Shown piece by piece: positions 26,463 to 35,086 of a DNA stretch of 64,000 nucleotides. Source of the stretch: DASYTH01 sp035762905 (GTDB lineage: Bacteria; Actinomycetota; Actinomycetes; Mycobacteriales; Pseudonocardiaceae). The notes beneath the pieces are model-generated. The model was not told the origin of the DNA, searched no databases, and saw nothing but the letters and a program-made list of their open reading frames with translations. Made by a program: the position numbers and the translations under genes. Location: the NCBI RefSeq assembly GCF_035762905.1, contig NZ_DASUCC010000144.1:1-64000 (forward strand). Direction: 5' to 3'. Each line of letters opens with the position of its first letter. Positions within the stretch are counted from its first letter, which is position 1.

Positions 26463-29400
26463 CTACCGGTCGGGCCGGTGCGTCACCCGCACCGAGTTGA
26501 TGATCGGCAACTGCTTCCCTTGACGGGCACCGAAGAACACCTCGACGGTCCCGCCCTGCGCCACCGTGACGAAGAACTCACGCCGGTCCGCGGTCAGCGT
26601 GCCGACCGCCGCCGCCGGGTCGTAGCCCGGCAGCACCATGGTGCCGTTCAGCATCACGTCGAAGACCCGCCTGCCCGGACCGAAGTTGGCCCGTAGCTCG
26701 GCGAAGTCCAGTTCCACCTGGTAGGTGCCGGCCGGCAGGTTGTCGAACCGGTACCCGGCCATGCCGGACCGCTGGGTCTGGTAGAGCCGGTCATCGGTGG
26801 TGTTGGCGATGGCCCGGTTCGAGGTCTCCACGAACCCCGGACCGATGTGACCGAAGCCACCCGGCGCCCAGGCCTGGTCGGCCACCCACGCGTCGGCGTT
26901 GGCGTCGGTGAAGGCGCCGCCGCCACCGGCGTCCAGGCCCTTGCGGTAGGCCGGAACCACCAGCGTCACCGGGACGGAGATGGTCGGGGTCCGCCCGGCG
27001 TTGGTGACCAGGTCGATGGTCGCCGTGTGCACGCCCGGCCGCAGCCCGACCGGGTCGACCCGGACGGTCAGCGGCTGGGTCTCGCCGCCCGGCACCGTGA
27101 GCGAACCCGGCACCGTCCACAGCCACGACTTGCTGCTGGTCAGCGTGTACTCGAGGTCGAGCTCGCTGCCGCTGACCAGGTTGAGCGTGGCCGTGCGCAG
27201 CTGACCGGTCTGCGCCAGGAAGACCAGCGGGCCGCCCTGGACCTCCGCCCTCGGGGTGTGCAGCGCCACGTTGTGCGTGGTCGTGGCGTTGTCCTCGATG
27301 GTCACCGTCGAGGTGTTCGACTCGTAGAGCGGCTTGGCCACCCGGACGTCGTACTCACCGGACAGCAGGTGCGCGGTGTAGGTGCCGTTCGCGGCCGTGG
27401 CCGCGCTGGACACCACGTCCGTGCCCTTCAGCACCTCGACGGTCGCGCCTTCCACCGGCTGACCGTCGTTGAAGTCGGTCACCGTGCCGGTCAGCAGCCC
27501 GTGCGGCGGAACCTTGAACCGGATCGACTGCCCGTCGCTCAGCGCCGAGGTGTTGAGCGAGTACTGCAGGGCGTCCGTGCCGGTCTCGTTCTCGATCCCG
27601 ATCGTGGCGGAGTTGCCGGTCTCCCGACCGTCGGCCGGGTTCAGGTTGCGGTAGACGAACGAGACCTCACCGGTCTCGTTGAGCACGGCCTCGAAGTCGA
27701 CCCGCGTGGTGGTCGCGCCGCTGAAGAACATGGCGTTGCGCCATTCCACGAGGAACGAGCGGTTCGGTGCGGTGCCGGCGGTCTTGGTGAACACCCGGCT
27801 CGAGCCGTCCAGCAACAGGTCGTCCCAGAACGGGTAGAGCGCCGCGTTCGGCGTGCCCGCCGACGGGATGGCGCCGTTGCTGAAGCTCGTGTTCTGCGCC
27901 AGGAAGTTGATGTGACCGTTGGAGCTGACGAACGCGTTGTTGTAGGTCCTGCCGTAGAAGAAGAAGCTGAACGGCAGCGGGACCGTGACCGCCGCGTCGT
28001 CGCCGGACAGCGCCAGCGCCGTGTCGCCCTCGACGTAGTTCGCCGTCTCGAGGACACAGAAGTTGCCGAACTGGTCGCTCCGGTTCGGAATGACGAAGTT
28101 CAGCGTGGTGTTACCGGTCACGTTCAGCGCCTGCGTCTGCTGGTCGTAGCAGCCGCCCGCGGACGCCTTGGCCTGGTAGGTACCCACCGGGACGTTCGCG
28201 AAGGAGTAGGTGCCGTCCGCTCCGGTCCGCACCGGGGCGATCGGCGTGCCGAGCACCTCGACCAGGGCGTTGGCCACCACGGCGCCGGCCGAGTCGCGAA
28301 CCACCCCGCTCACGGTGCCGTTGCTGACCCGGGACAGCGCCAGATCCAGCGTGGTGGTCTGGCCCTCGGTGAGGGTCGCCGAACCGGTGGCCGAGCCGAA
28401 GCCGAACGTCGACGCGGTCACCGAGTAGCTGCCGACCGGCAGGGTGCTGCTGTACCGGCCGTCGGCACCGGTGAGCAGGCTGACGTTGCGCGGACCGGTG
28501 ATCTGCACGTTCGCGCCGGCGATCGGGGCGCCGGTGCCGGCGTCGGTCACCGTGCCGGTCAGGGTGCCGGTCGGGCCGCGCGGGGACTGCTCCACCGCGG
28601 CGAAGGCGTTGAGCTTGCCCTCACCCCACACGTTGTTGTTCTGCGGCGTGCCACCGCAGGTCAGGTCGGACGTGTCGACCGCGGTGCTGTTCAGGATGGC
28701 CGCCGTCTGGTCGATGTTGCCGATCAGCGCCGGGGCCGCCGACCACATCAGGGCGACGGTTCCGGAGGTGTGCGGCGATGCCATCGACGTGCCGTTGAAC
28801 GCCTCGAAGCCGCCGCCGGGCACCGACGAGCGCACGTTCACGCCGGGCGCGGCGAGCTGCGGCTTGATCGTCCCGTTCTCGCCAGGGCCGCGGCTGGAGA
28901 AGCTGGCGATGTTGCCGTTGATGTCGAACGCGCCGGAGGAGTAGGACTCGACGTAGTCACCGGGCGAACCGGAGGTGTCGCAGCCGCCGGCGCCGGCGTT
29001 GCCGTTGGAGAACGCCGGGAAGATGCCCGCCGCCCGCCAGGCCTGCACCGTCGACCGGTAGAACGGGCTCACCGCCGGGCCGTTGCTCAGGCCCCACGAG
29101 TTGTTGACGATGTTCGGCCGCAGGTCCGGACGCGGGTTGGCGCCGGTCAGGTCGGTCGGCGCGAGCACCCACTGGCCGGAGGCCAGCAGCGAGGCGTCCG
29201 AGCAGCTGTTGAACTCGCAGCCCTTGGCGGCGACCCAGGTGGCGTCCGGGGCGACACCGATCTGGTTGCCGGCGCCGTCGTCGCCGACCATGGTGCCCAT
29301 GGTGTGCGTGCCGTGGTCGTTGTTGTCGCACGGTGCCAGGGACGGGGAGCCGCAGACCTCGGCCGGGTCGAACCAGTTGTAGTTGTGGTTGAACGTGCCG

Positions 29401-30047
29401 TTGCCGGTGTTGCCGCGGTACTTGCCGACCAGGGCCGGGTGGTTGAAGTCGACACCGGTGTCGATGTTGGCCACCACGATGCCCGCACCGCGGGTGCCGA
29501 AGGTGGACCACGCGTCGTCGGCGTTGATCGCCGCGATGCCCCACTCGACCGCGTTGATCGCCGCCTCGGTCTTGGCCGGCGTCGGCTTGGGGACGTCGAT
29601 CTTGAACGGCGCCGCGATCGCGCTGACCTCCGGCCGGCTGGCCAGGGACTTGGCCAGCGCGGTGGTGCCGCCGGTCACCTTGATCGCGTTGGCGATGTAG
29701 AAGGACTCGTAGGTGATCTTCTGGGCGTCCAGCTCGGCCCGCACGCCGGCCTGCGCCGCGTCCGCGGTCTGCTTGAGTGCGTCGACCACGGCGGCACCTC
29801 GGGCCGACCAGTCCGTCGTCGAGGAGGCCGAGGCCAGGTTGGCGGTCTGGCCGAACATCACCCAGAAGTCGGCGCTGTCCTTGACAGCGAGGGTGTTCGA
29901 CACCGACTGCTCGATCTTCGCCGCCGACTTGTCTGGCGGCGGCGCCGCCGTTGCCGGCGCGACAAACACGCCGAGCATGGCGAGTACCGCGGCGAGGAGG
30001 CCGAGTAAGGCCTTCCCCCGTCTGCGGAGCTGCGGTCGTCGTGACAT
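26463..30047 (-). CDS. secreted S8 subtilase with multidomain C-terminus
   Basis: This 1194-residue protein has a signal peptide (residues 1-36, RRRGKALLGLLAAVLAML then ATAAP). A propeptide domain runs to about residue 155. The subtilisin domain has Asp196 (NIDTGVDF), His245 (DHGTHTMG) and Ser421 (NGTSMASPH). It resembles bacillopeptidase F. Three carboxypeptidase-regulatory-like beta modules follow (GTLTGTVTD, GTVSGVVRD and GLLTGTVTD types). A nidogen-like segment sits between the second and third, then an Ig-like module and a C-terminal malectin-like domain (YRFDNLPAGTYQVELDFAE). GGAGG precedes ATG 30047. It acts outside the cell, probably on proteins, with the malectin region perhaps binding carbohydrate. 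Confidence 0.93.
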   Translation of the reverse strand: MSRRPQLRRRGKALLGLLAAVLAMLGVFVAPATAAPPPDKSAAKIEQSVSNTLAVKDSADFWVMFGQTANLASASSTTDWSARGAAVVDALKQTADAAQAGVRAELDAQKITYESFYIANAIKVTGGTTALAKSLASRPEVSAIAAPFKIDVPKPTPAKTEAAINAVEWGIAAINADDAWSTFGTRGAGIVVANIDTGVDFNHPALVGKYRGNTGNGTFNHNYNWFDPAEVCGSPSLAPCDNNDHGTHTMGTMVGDDGAGNQIGVAPDATWVAAKGCEFNSCSDASLLASGQWVLAPTDLTGANPRPDLRPNIVNNSWGLSNGPAVSPFYRSTVQAWRAAGIFPAFSNGNAGAGGCDTSGSPGDYVESYSSGAFDINGNIASFSSRGPGENGTIKPQLAAPGVNVRSSVPGGGFEAFNGTSMASPHTSGTVALMWSAAPALIGNIDQTAAILNSTAVDTSDLTCGGTPQNNNVWGEGKLNAFAAVEQSPRGPTGTLTGTVTDAGTGAPIAGANVQITGPRNVSLLTGADGRYSSTLPVGSYSVTASTFGFGSATGSATLTEGQTTTLDLALSRVSNGTVSGVVRDSAGAVVANALVEVLGTPIAPVRTGADGTYSFANVPVGTYQAKASAGGCYDQQTQALNVTGNTTLNFVIPNRSDQFGNFCVLETANYVEGDTALALSGDDAAVTVPLPFSFFFYGRTYNNAFVSSNGHINFLAQNTSFSNGAIPSAGTPNAALYPFWDDLLLDGSSRVFTKTAGTAPNRSFLVEWRNAMFFSGATTTRVDFEAVLNETGEVSFVYRNLNPADGRETGNSATIGIENETGTDALQYSLNTSALSDGQSIRFKVPPHGLLTGTVTDFNDGQPVEGATVEVLKGTDVVSSAATAANGTYTAHLLSGEYDVRVAKPLYESNTSTVTIEDNATTTHNVALHTPRAEVQGGPLVFLAQTGQLRTATLNLVSGSELDLEYTLTSSKSWLWTVPGSLTVPGGETQPLTVRVDPVGLRPGVHTATIDLVTNAGRTPTISVPVTLVVPAYRKGLDAGGGGAFTDANADAWVADQAWAPGGFGHIGPGFVETSNRAIANTTDDRLYQTQRSGMAGYRFDNLPAGTYQVELDFAELRANFGPGRRVFDVMLNGTMVLPGYDPAAAVGTLTADRREFFVTVAQGGTVEVFFGARQGKQLPIINSVRVTHRPDR

Positions 30048-30101
30048 GCGGTCCGTCCTCCGTTCCCGTGTGATCCGCCGTGTGACCACACGTGCGCCCC
30101 A

Positions 30102-30126
30102 CCCGTAGTCCGGTCGTTACTACGGG
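30102..30126. promoter_or_regulatory. inverted repeat upstream of the subtilase
   Basis: CCCGTAGT-N9-ACTACGGG is a perfect 8-base inverted repeat, 55 bases upstream of the subtilase start. It lies in the 286-base divergent region shared with the winged-helix regulator gene. The rest of the region has no coding potential that I can see. Candidate operator. Confidence 0.5.
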
Positions 30127-30265
30127 TATGCACAGCACGGTCCAGGATCGACGCGGTCCGGTCACGGACGTGAAGCGGGCGTTATCCGGGCGCGATCGGG
30201 TCTTTTTCACGGTTACCAGGGATTTTCGGTGGTAATCACCCCGATACTGCCCGTGACCTGCCCAA

Positions 30266-30291
30266 AACGAGTAACGAAATGACTACTCGTT
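30266..30291. promoter_or_regulatory. inverted repeat upstream of the winged-helix regulator
   Basis: AACGAGTA-N10-TACTCGTT is a perfect inverted repeat. It ends 42 bases before the GTG of the winged-helix regulator, in locally AT-richer DNA. The placement over a likely promoter suggests an operator, possibly for the regulator itself. Confidence 0.55.
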
Positions 30292-30333
30292 CGATCACGC
30301 TGATAACGGCCCTGCAAAGTCGGGAGGTGGCAC

Positions 30334-30861
30334 GTGGACGCGCGCGGCGTGCTCGACACGATCAACGTGCCACTGGTGCTGTGTGTGGGGACCAGCGCCG
30401 ATGAGATAGCCGCGATCGCCAGGGCGACCGGCGGCCGGGTGGCCGTGCTGTACCTGCCGGACACGAACAGCCTGCGGGCCGCGTTGTCCGGACCGGAGCT
30501 GATCCCGTCCGCTCCGCCGCTGAGCGACCCGATTCCGACCCACCGGGTGGTGGAGTTCGGAAAGCTGCGGCTGGACGCCGACCTGCGCGAGGCGACCTGG
30601 CGGGGCAGCCCGGTGCCGCTCTCGGCGCGGGAGTTCGACCTGCTGTTCGCACTGACCAGAGACCCCGGCCGGGTGTGGACCTTCGCCGAGCTGACCACGC
30701 ACGTGTGGGAGCGGCCGTACCTCGGCGACATCGAGGCGGTGGTGTCGGCGGTGAAGCGGCTGCGCCGGCAGCTGCGGGCCGCGGCGCCCGGTGCGCTGGT
30801 GGAGTCGGTCCGCGGGGTCGGCTACCGCCTGGTCGTCGTGGACAGCCCGGACCAGGCCTGA
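30334..30861 (+). CDS. OmpR-type winged-helix regulator without receiver
   Basis: The protein is 175 residues. Residues 75-172 form an OmpR/PhoB-like DNA-binding domain: VEFGKLRLDADLREATWRG, PLSAREFDLLFAL, VSAVKRLRRQL and VRGVGYRLVV. The first 70 residues are a short alpha/beta domain (VPLVLCVGTSADEIAAIARATGGRVAVLYL) that is not a complete receiver and has no clear phosphoacceptor Asp. GGGAGG lies 8 bases before the GTG. It is followed after 31 bases by cysG and faces the subtilase gene. Either could be its target. Confidence 0.88.
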   Translation: MDARGVLDTINVPLVLCVGTSADEIAAIARATGGRVAVLYLPDTNSLRAALSGPELIPSAPPLSDPIPTHRVVEFGKLRLDADLREATWRGSPVPLSAREFDLLFALTRDPGRVWTFAELTTHVWERPYLGDIEAVVSAVKRLRRQLRAAAPGALVESVRGVGYRLVVVDSPDQA

Positions 30862-30892
30862 CCACGCATCGCCGTCGGGCATGCTGTGCGGC

Positions 30893-32104
30893 ATGGCTGA
30901 GCAGCACTATCTCGCCGGGCTGGACCTCGCCGGGCGCCGGGTCGTCGTGGTGGGCGGTGGCACCGTTGCGCAGCGCCGGCTGCCCCGACTGGTCGCCGCC
31001 GGCGCCCGGGTGGAGCTGATCTCGCCGAGCATCACCCCGGCGGTGCAGGCGATGGTGGACGCGGGCGAACTGGTCTGGCACGCCCGCCGCTACGCCGGCG
31101 GTGACCTTTCCGCGGCCTGGTACGTGCTGTGCTGCACCAGCGATCCCGCGGTCAACGCCGAGGTCTCCGCGGATGCCGAGCGGGACCGGGTGTTCTGCGT
31201 GCGGGCCGACGCGGGGGAGCGGGGCAGCGCGGTCACCCCGGCCACCGGCGAGCACGACGGGATGCTGGTCGGCGTGCTGTCCGGCGGCCGGCCGCTGCGC
31301 TCGGCGGCGGTGCGGGACGGTCTGCTGGACGCGCTGCGCGAGGGCCGGGTGGACGATCACCGGTCGACCGAGGCGCCGGCGCCCCGGCGCGGCGGGGTGG
31401 CCCTTGTCGGCGGCGGGCCGGGCGATCCCGAGCTGATCACGGTGCGCGGCCGCCGGCTGCTGGCCCGGGCCGACGTGGTGGTGGCCGACCGGCTGGCACC
31501 CCGGGAACTGCTCGACGAGCTGCCGCCGAACGTGTTGGTGGTGGACGCGGCCAAGATCCCGTACGGCCGGGCGGCCAGCCAGGAGGCGATCAACGCGGCG
31601 ATGCTCGAGCACGCCGCGGCCGGGCGGTTCGTGGTGCGGCTCAAGGGCGGCGACCCGTACCTGTTCGGCCGGGGCTTCGAGGAGTTCCTGGCCTGCGTGA
31701 CGGCCGGTGTCCCGGTCACCGTTGTGCCGGGGATCAGCAGCGCGCTGGCCGCGCCCGCGGTGGCCGAGGTGCCGGTCACCCATCGTGGGGTGGCGCACGA
31801 GGTGGTGATCGTGTCCGGGCACGCCGACCCGGACGAGTCACTGACCGACTGGTCGGCGCTGGCCCGGCTGTCCGGCACCATCGTGATCATGATGGGGGTG
31901 GAGCGGATCACCCGGTTCGCCGCGGTGTTGCTGGCCGGCGGCCGGTCCGCGGACACCCCGGTGGCCGTGGTCCAGGAGGCGACCACCCGCAACCAGCGGG
32001 TCGTGCGGTCCACTTTGGACAAAGTGGTGGCCGACGTGTCGGCGGCCGGGGTCCGCCCGCCCGCGGTGATCGTGATTGGTCCGGTCGCCGCGCTGGCCGG
32101 TTAA
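30893..32104 (+). CDS. cysG: siroheme synthase (precorrin-2 dehydrogenase + uroporphyrinogen-III methyltransferase)
   Basis: This 403-residue fusion has an N-terminal NAD-binding dehydrogenase/ferrochelatase half (GRRVVVVGGGTVAQRRLPRLV). The C-terminal half is a SUMT (VALVGGGPGDPELITVRGRRLL, VVRLKGGDPYLFGRGFEE, VTVVPGISSALA). Together they convert uroporphyrinogen III to siroheme for sulfite and nitrite reductases. In mycobacteria cysG also lies just upstream of proS, so the position is conserved. A rare-codon word occurs at 32007-32024. Confidence 0.94.
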   Translation: MAEQHYLAGLDLAGRRVVVVGGGTVAQRRLPRLVAAGARVELISPSITPAVQAMVDAGELVWHARRYAGGDLSAAWYVLCCTSDPAVNAEVSADAERDRVFCVRADAGERGSAVTPATGEHDGMLVGVLSGGRPLRSAAVRDGLLDALREGRVDDHRSTEAPAPRRGGVALVGGGPGDPELITVRGRRLLARADVVVADRLAPRELLDELPPNVLVVDAAKIPYGRAASQEAINAAMLEHAAAGRFVVRLKGGDPYLFGRGFEEFLACVTAGVPVTVVPGISSALAAPAVAEVPVTHRGVAHEVVIVSGHADPDESLTDWSALARLSGTIVIMMGVERITRFAAVLLAGGRSADTPVAVVQEATTRNQRVVRSTLDKVVADVSAAGVRPPAVIVIGPVAALAG

Positions 32105-32121
32105 CTGGCAGGATTCGCGCC

Positions 32122-32736
32122 ATGATCCTCAGGCGTATCGCCGCCGCGCTGGCGTTGGCCGCGCTGGCCCTGCTGGGACTTGCCACTCCCGCGTTCGCCC
32201 ATGCCGAGCTGACCGGCAGCAGCCCGGCGAAGGGCTCGACGGTGTCCGTGCCACCCCAGGTGGTGACCCTGACGTTCAACGAACCGGTGTCACCGCTGCA
32301 GGTCACGGTGACCGGTCCGGGCACGAACTGGACGATCGGCCAGATCTCCGTGCAGGGCGCGGTGGTGACCGTGCCGGTGCAGCCGCTCGGCCCGCCCGGC
32401 GCCTACGTGATCAACTACACGGTCCGGTCGGAGGACGGCGACGACGTCTTCGGCACGGTCGACTTCACCATGTCCGTCGCCGCAACGACCACCCCGCCGC
32501 CCACCACGACCACCGCGCCACCCGCCACGACCACCACGGCCCCGCCGACCACGACCACCCAGCCGGCCGCCGCCCCGGCCGAGGAGGACTCCGGCGGCGT
32601 CCCGGCCTGGATCTGGATCGTGCTCGGCGCCGCCGCACTGGTCACCGTCGTGGTGCTGATCGTGCGCCGGGCCCGCACGGCGGAGGACGACATCGTCGAC
32701 GACGGCCTCGAGGACGAGGACAAGGACACGCCCTGA
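32122..32736 (+). CDS. CopC-domain exported membrane-anchored protein
   Basis: This 204-residue protein has a signal peptide (ALALAALALLGLATPAFA), cut before His27 of HAELTGSSPAKGS. That is the N-terminal His of the CopC copper-binding fold. The CopC domain covers about residues 27-120 (LTFNEPVSPLQV, YVINYTVRSEDGDDVFG). A Thr/Pro linker follows, then one C-terminal helix (AWIWIVLGAAALVTVVVLIV) and an acidic tail. The usual CopD partner is not adjacent. It likely binds copper at the outer face of the membrane. Confidence 0.9.
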   Translation: MILRRIAAALALAALALLGLATPAFAHAELTGSSPAKGSTVSVPPQVVTLTFNEPVSPLQVTVTGPGTNWTIGQISVQGAVVTVPVQPLGPPGAYVINYTVRSEDGDDVFGTVDFTMSVAATTTPPPTTTTAPPATTTTAPPTTTTQPAAAPAEEDSGGVPAWIWIVLGAAALVTVVVLIVRRARTAEDDIVDDGLEDEDKDTP

Positions 32737-32746
32737 CGTCGCGCTC

Positions 32747-33733
32747 CTACTCCATCCCCGCCGTGTACAGCAGGTGCTCGGTCAGCGTGTTCGGGTCGGC
32801 CAGCCGGTCCGGCAGGCCGCGGGCGGCGAACCAGCCGGCGATGTTGGCCACGTCCCTGGCCAGGAACTCCGGGCCGCGCGGGTTGGCCACCACGTCCACC
32901 ACCTGAGGCAGGTCGATCAGCATCAGGTGTCCGTTGTGGACCAGCACGTTGTACGCCGACAGGTCGCCGTGCGTGAGTCCCTCGGTGGCCATCAGCTCCA
33001 GCGCGGCGGTGAGCTGGTGCCACAGTTCGGTGAGCTCGTCGGCGGCCGGGCGTAGCTGGGCCAGCCGGGGCGCCGCGCCGCCGTCGCCGTCGTCGAGGAA
33101 CTCCAGCAGCAGCTCGGTTCCGCTGCGCTGTATCGGATAGGGCACCGGCGCGCCGAGCGACCACAGCCGGGACAGCGCCGCGAACTCGGCGGTCGACCAC
33201 TGCTCGGCAAGCAGGTTGCGGCCGAACGCGGTGCGGTTGGTCATCGCGCGCATCTGCCGGGACTCGCGGACCCGGCGGCCCTCGAGGTAGCCGGCGTCCC
33301 GGTGGAACATCCGGTGCTCGTTGCTGCGGTAGCGCTTGGACGCCATCAGGCAGGACCGCGCGCCGTCCGGGATGCCGCGCTCGATCAGGTGGACGTCGGC
33401 CTCCTTGCCGGTCTTCAGCACGCCGAGCTCGGTGTCCACCGCGGCCAGCTCGGTGACCAGCCAGTCCGGCCACGGGTGCGGGCCCAGCTCACCGGTTCCC
33501 CAGGTGGACCACCGGTAGGCGGTGCCGGGCAGGTCGATCTCGGCGGTGACCGCGTCCTCGCGCTGGTCGGCGAGCCGGTCCCGGGCGTCCTGGGTCAGCC
33601 GGCCGGAGCGCTGCGGCTGGGGATCGTCCTCGAGCCTGGTCTTACGCCGGACCCGCGCCGACCGGGTGTCGGCGCCGAAGTCGTCGTAGTCCTCGAAATC
33701 CTCGTACTCGTCGTACGGATCGTGCGAAAGCAC
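32747..33733 (-). CDS. RIO1-type serine kinase/ATPase
   Basis: The protein is 328 residues. It shows the RIO signatures: TGKEADVHL (nucleotide-binding loop), HGDLSAYNVLV (catalytic loop) and LIDLPQVVD (metal-binding loop). The N-terminal 60 residues are acidic then basic and probably disordered. Archaeal and eukaryotic relatives act in small-subunit ribosome maturation; the role in bacteria is not established. The GTG start has GAGGAG 9 bases before it. A 21-codon ORF with its own strong Shine-Dalgarno lies 48 bases upstream on the same strand. Confidence 0.92.
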   Translation of the reverse strand: MLSHDPYDEYEDFEDYDDFGADTRSARVRRKTRLEDDPQPQRSGRLTQDARDRLADQREDAVTAEIDLPGTAYRWSTWGTGELGPHPWPDWLVTELAAVDTELGVLKTGKEADVHLIERGIPDGARSCLMASKRYRSNEHRMFHRDAGYLEGRRVRESRQMRAMTNRTAFGRNLLAEQWSTAEFAALSRLWSLGAPVPYPIQRSGTELLLEFLDDGDGGAAPRLAQLRPAADELTELWHQLTAALELMATEGLTHGDLSAYNVLVHNGHLMLIDLPQVVDVVANPRGPEFLARDVANIAGWFAARGLPDRLADPNTLTEHLLYTAGME

Positions 33734-33781
33734 TGGTGGGTTCTCCTCGATGAAGGGGATGCCCCACCGCGGCGCGGCGAC

Positions 33782-33847
33782 TCAGCGCGCGACGATCACG
33801 AGTGGGGCCGGACGGGCGCATGCCACATCCACGTCGACCGTGTACAT
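33782..33847 (-). CDS. 21-codon leader ORF upstream of the RIO kinase
   Basis: The ATG is preceded by GAGGAGGTG at ideal spacing and encodes MYTVDVDVACARPAPLVIV followed by Ala-Arg and a stop. It is too short for ordinary gene finding. The Val/Asp-rich start and Pro/Leu/Ile/Val end show no run of a single amino acid as in classic attenuators, although one Cys and two Arg codons are present. It may couple translation to the RIO gene or be a small protein in its own right. Confidence 0.5.
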   Translation of the reverse strand: MYTVDVDVACARPAPLVIVAR

Positions 33848-33934
33848 GAGGCACCTCCTCGACTCGGCGTTACCACTGCGAAGAGCACCATCCACCACCC
33901 GCGGGCGGCGCGCAACCGAATTACCGGCGATCCG

Positions 33935-34663
33935 TCAGACGACCAGGTCCAGCGTCCGCGGGCCGGTGGGTTCCAGGCGCAGCCCGGCGGCCGCCGCCAC
34001 CCGGACGACCGAGCGCACCGAGCCGGGCTCGCGGGGCGCGCGGACCAGGGCGGCGGCCAACCGGCCCTTGTGCGCCTTGTTGAAATGGCTGATGGCAAGT
34101 CTTCTGTCCGCGCTGACCACCCGCACGGTCACCGCGTGCGGGATCGCGGCCAGGTTGGCGTACGGGCCGGAGCGCAGGTCGAGCACCACCTCGTCCACCG
34201 TCGACAGGGTCTTGCCCAGCGCCTCCTGCCAGAGCGCGCGCAGGCCGCCGAGCCCGGGCAGCGTGCTCCCGCCGGAGAGCCGGTAGGCCGGGATCGGGTC
34301 GCCGGCCCGCACCACACCGAACAGTGCGGAGGCGACCGCCAGCCGTGCGTCGGCCCGGCGGCGCTCGGCGCGGCTGAGCCCGGCGACGTCCAGCGCGTCG
34401 TAGAGCACGCCCGTGTACCGCTCGAGCGCCGGCCGGGTCGCCGACTCGCGCAGCGCGGCGTTGCGGGCGACCTCGCCGGACTGCCGCTCGGTCAGGCCCA
34501 GCGCCGCCAGGCTCGCCGGCACGTCACCGGCAAGCGTCACCAGCGCAGACACCAGGCGCTCGCGCACCGGGCTCAGCTCGGGGAAGGACAGCGTGTCCAG
34601 GTCGAGCGGCGGACCGGAACCGCCGTCGGACTTGGTCTCCGACGGCGGCAGCAACACCAGCAT
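33935..34663 (-). CDS. yaaA: YaaA family peroxide-stress protein
   Basis: This 242-residue protein starts MLVLLPPSETKS and contains PYANLAAIPHAVTVRV and ISHFNKAHKGRLAAAL, both characteristic of YaaA (DUF328). In E. coli, YaaA lowers free iron and limits DNA damage during peroxide stress. The fold binds DNA. The gene stands between the RIO kinase leader and a VOC protein on the same strand. The ATG is 16 bases after the VOC gene stop. Confidence 0.93.
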   Translation of the reverse strand: MLVLLPPSETKSDGGSGPPLDLDTLSFPELSPVRERLVSALVTLAGDVPASLAALGLTERQSGEVARNAALRESATRPALERYTGVLYDALDVAGLSRAERRRADARLAVASALFGVVRAGDPIPAYRLSGGSTLPGLGGLRALWQEALGKTLSTVDEVVLDLRSGPYANLAAIPHAVTVRVVSADRRLAISHFNKAHKGRLAAALVRAPREPGSVRSVVRVAAAAGLRLEPTGPRTLDLVV

Positions 34664-34679
34664 GGTCGCCGAGCGTACG

Positions 34680-35036
34680 TCAGGGGTTCGCGCCTCCGAC
34701 GCAGAACTCGTTGCCTTCCGGGTCCTGCATGACCGTCCAGGTCAGGCCGGGTACGGAGTGTTCGGTCACGGCCGTCGCGCCGAGCCCGACCAACCGCTGC
34801 ACCTCGGCCTCGCGGTCCGCCGCGGCCAGGTCGATGTGCACCCGGTTCTTGCCGGCGCGCTTCTCCGGCACCCGCTGCAGCCCGACGTAGGGCCGGCTGT
34901 CCGCGTCGGCCGCGATGAAGATGAACTCGCCGCCGTAGTCCTGGATGATTTTGGCCCCGAGAGCCTCGGTCCAGAAGCCGGCGAGCTTGGCGGGGTCGGC
35001 GCAGTCGATCGTGACTCCGCCCAGGTGAATGCTCAT
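34680..35036 (-). CDS. VOC/glyoxalase-fold protein
   Basis: This 118-residue single VOC module shows ITIDCADPAKLAGFWTEAL-like at the N-terminus and NRVHIDLAAADREAEVQRLVGLGA in the middle. The end is WTVMQDPEGNEFCVG. These strands normally supply His/Glu metal ligands; His in VHID and Glu in GNEF are present. Actinomycete members are often bleomycin-resistance-like or uncharacterised dioxygenase-fold proteins. ATG 35036 was chosen because the fold starts there. It is divergent from mtnA, with 50 bases between. Confidence 0.87.
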   Translation of the reverse strand: MSIHLGGVTIDCADPAKLAGFWTEALGAKIIQDYGGEFIFIAADADSRPYVGLQRVPEKRAGKNRVHIDLAAADREAEVQRLVGLGATAVTEHSVPGLTWTVMQDPEGNEFCVGGANP

Positions 35037-35086
35037 GGCGCGCACGCTAGACCGATCCTCTGACAATCTCCGGGCATCATGGACCG

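Noticed and set aside
26847..30008. Long plus-strand open frame opposite the subtilase
   Set aside because: The opposite strand encodes an unmistakable subtilase with signal peptide and catalytic triad; the plus frame is Arg/Val/Gly-rich noise.
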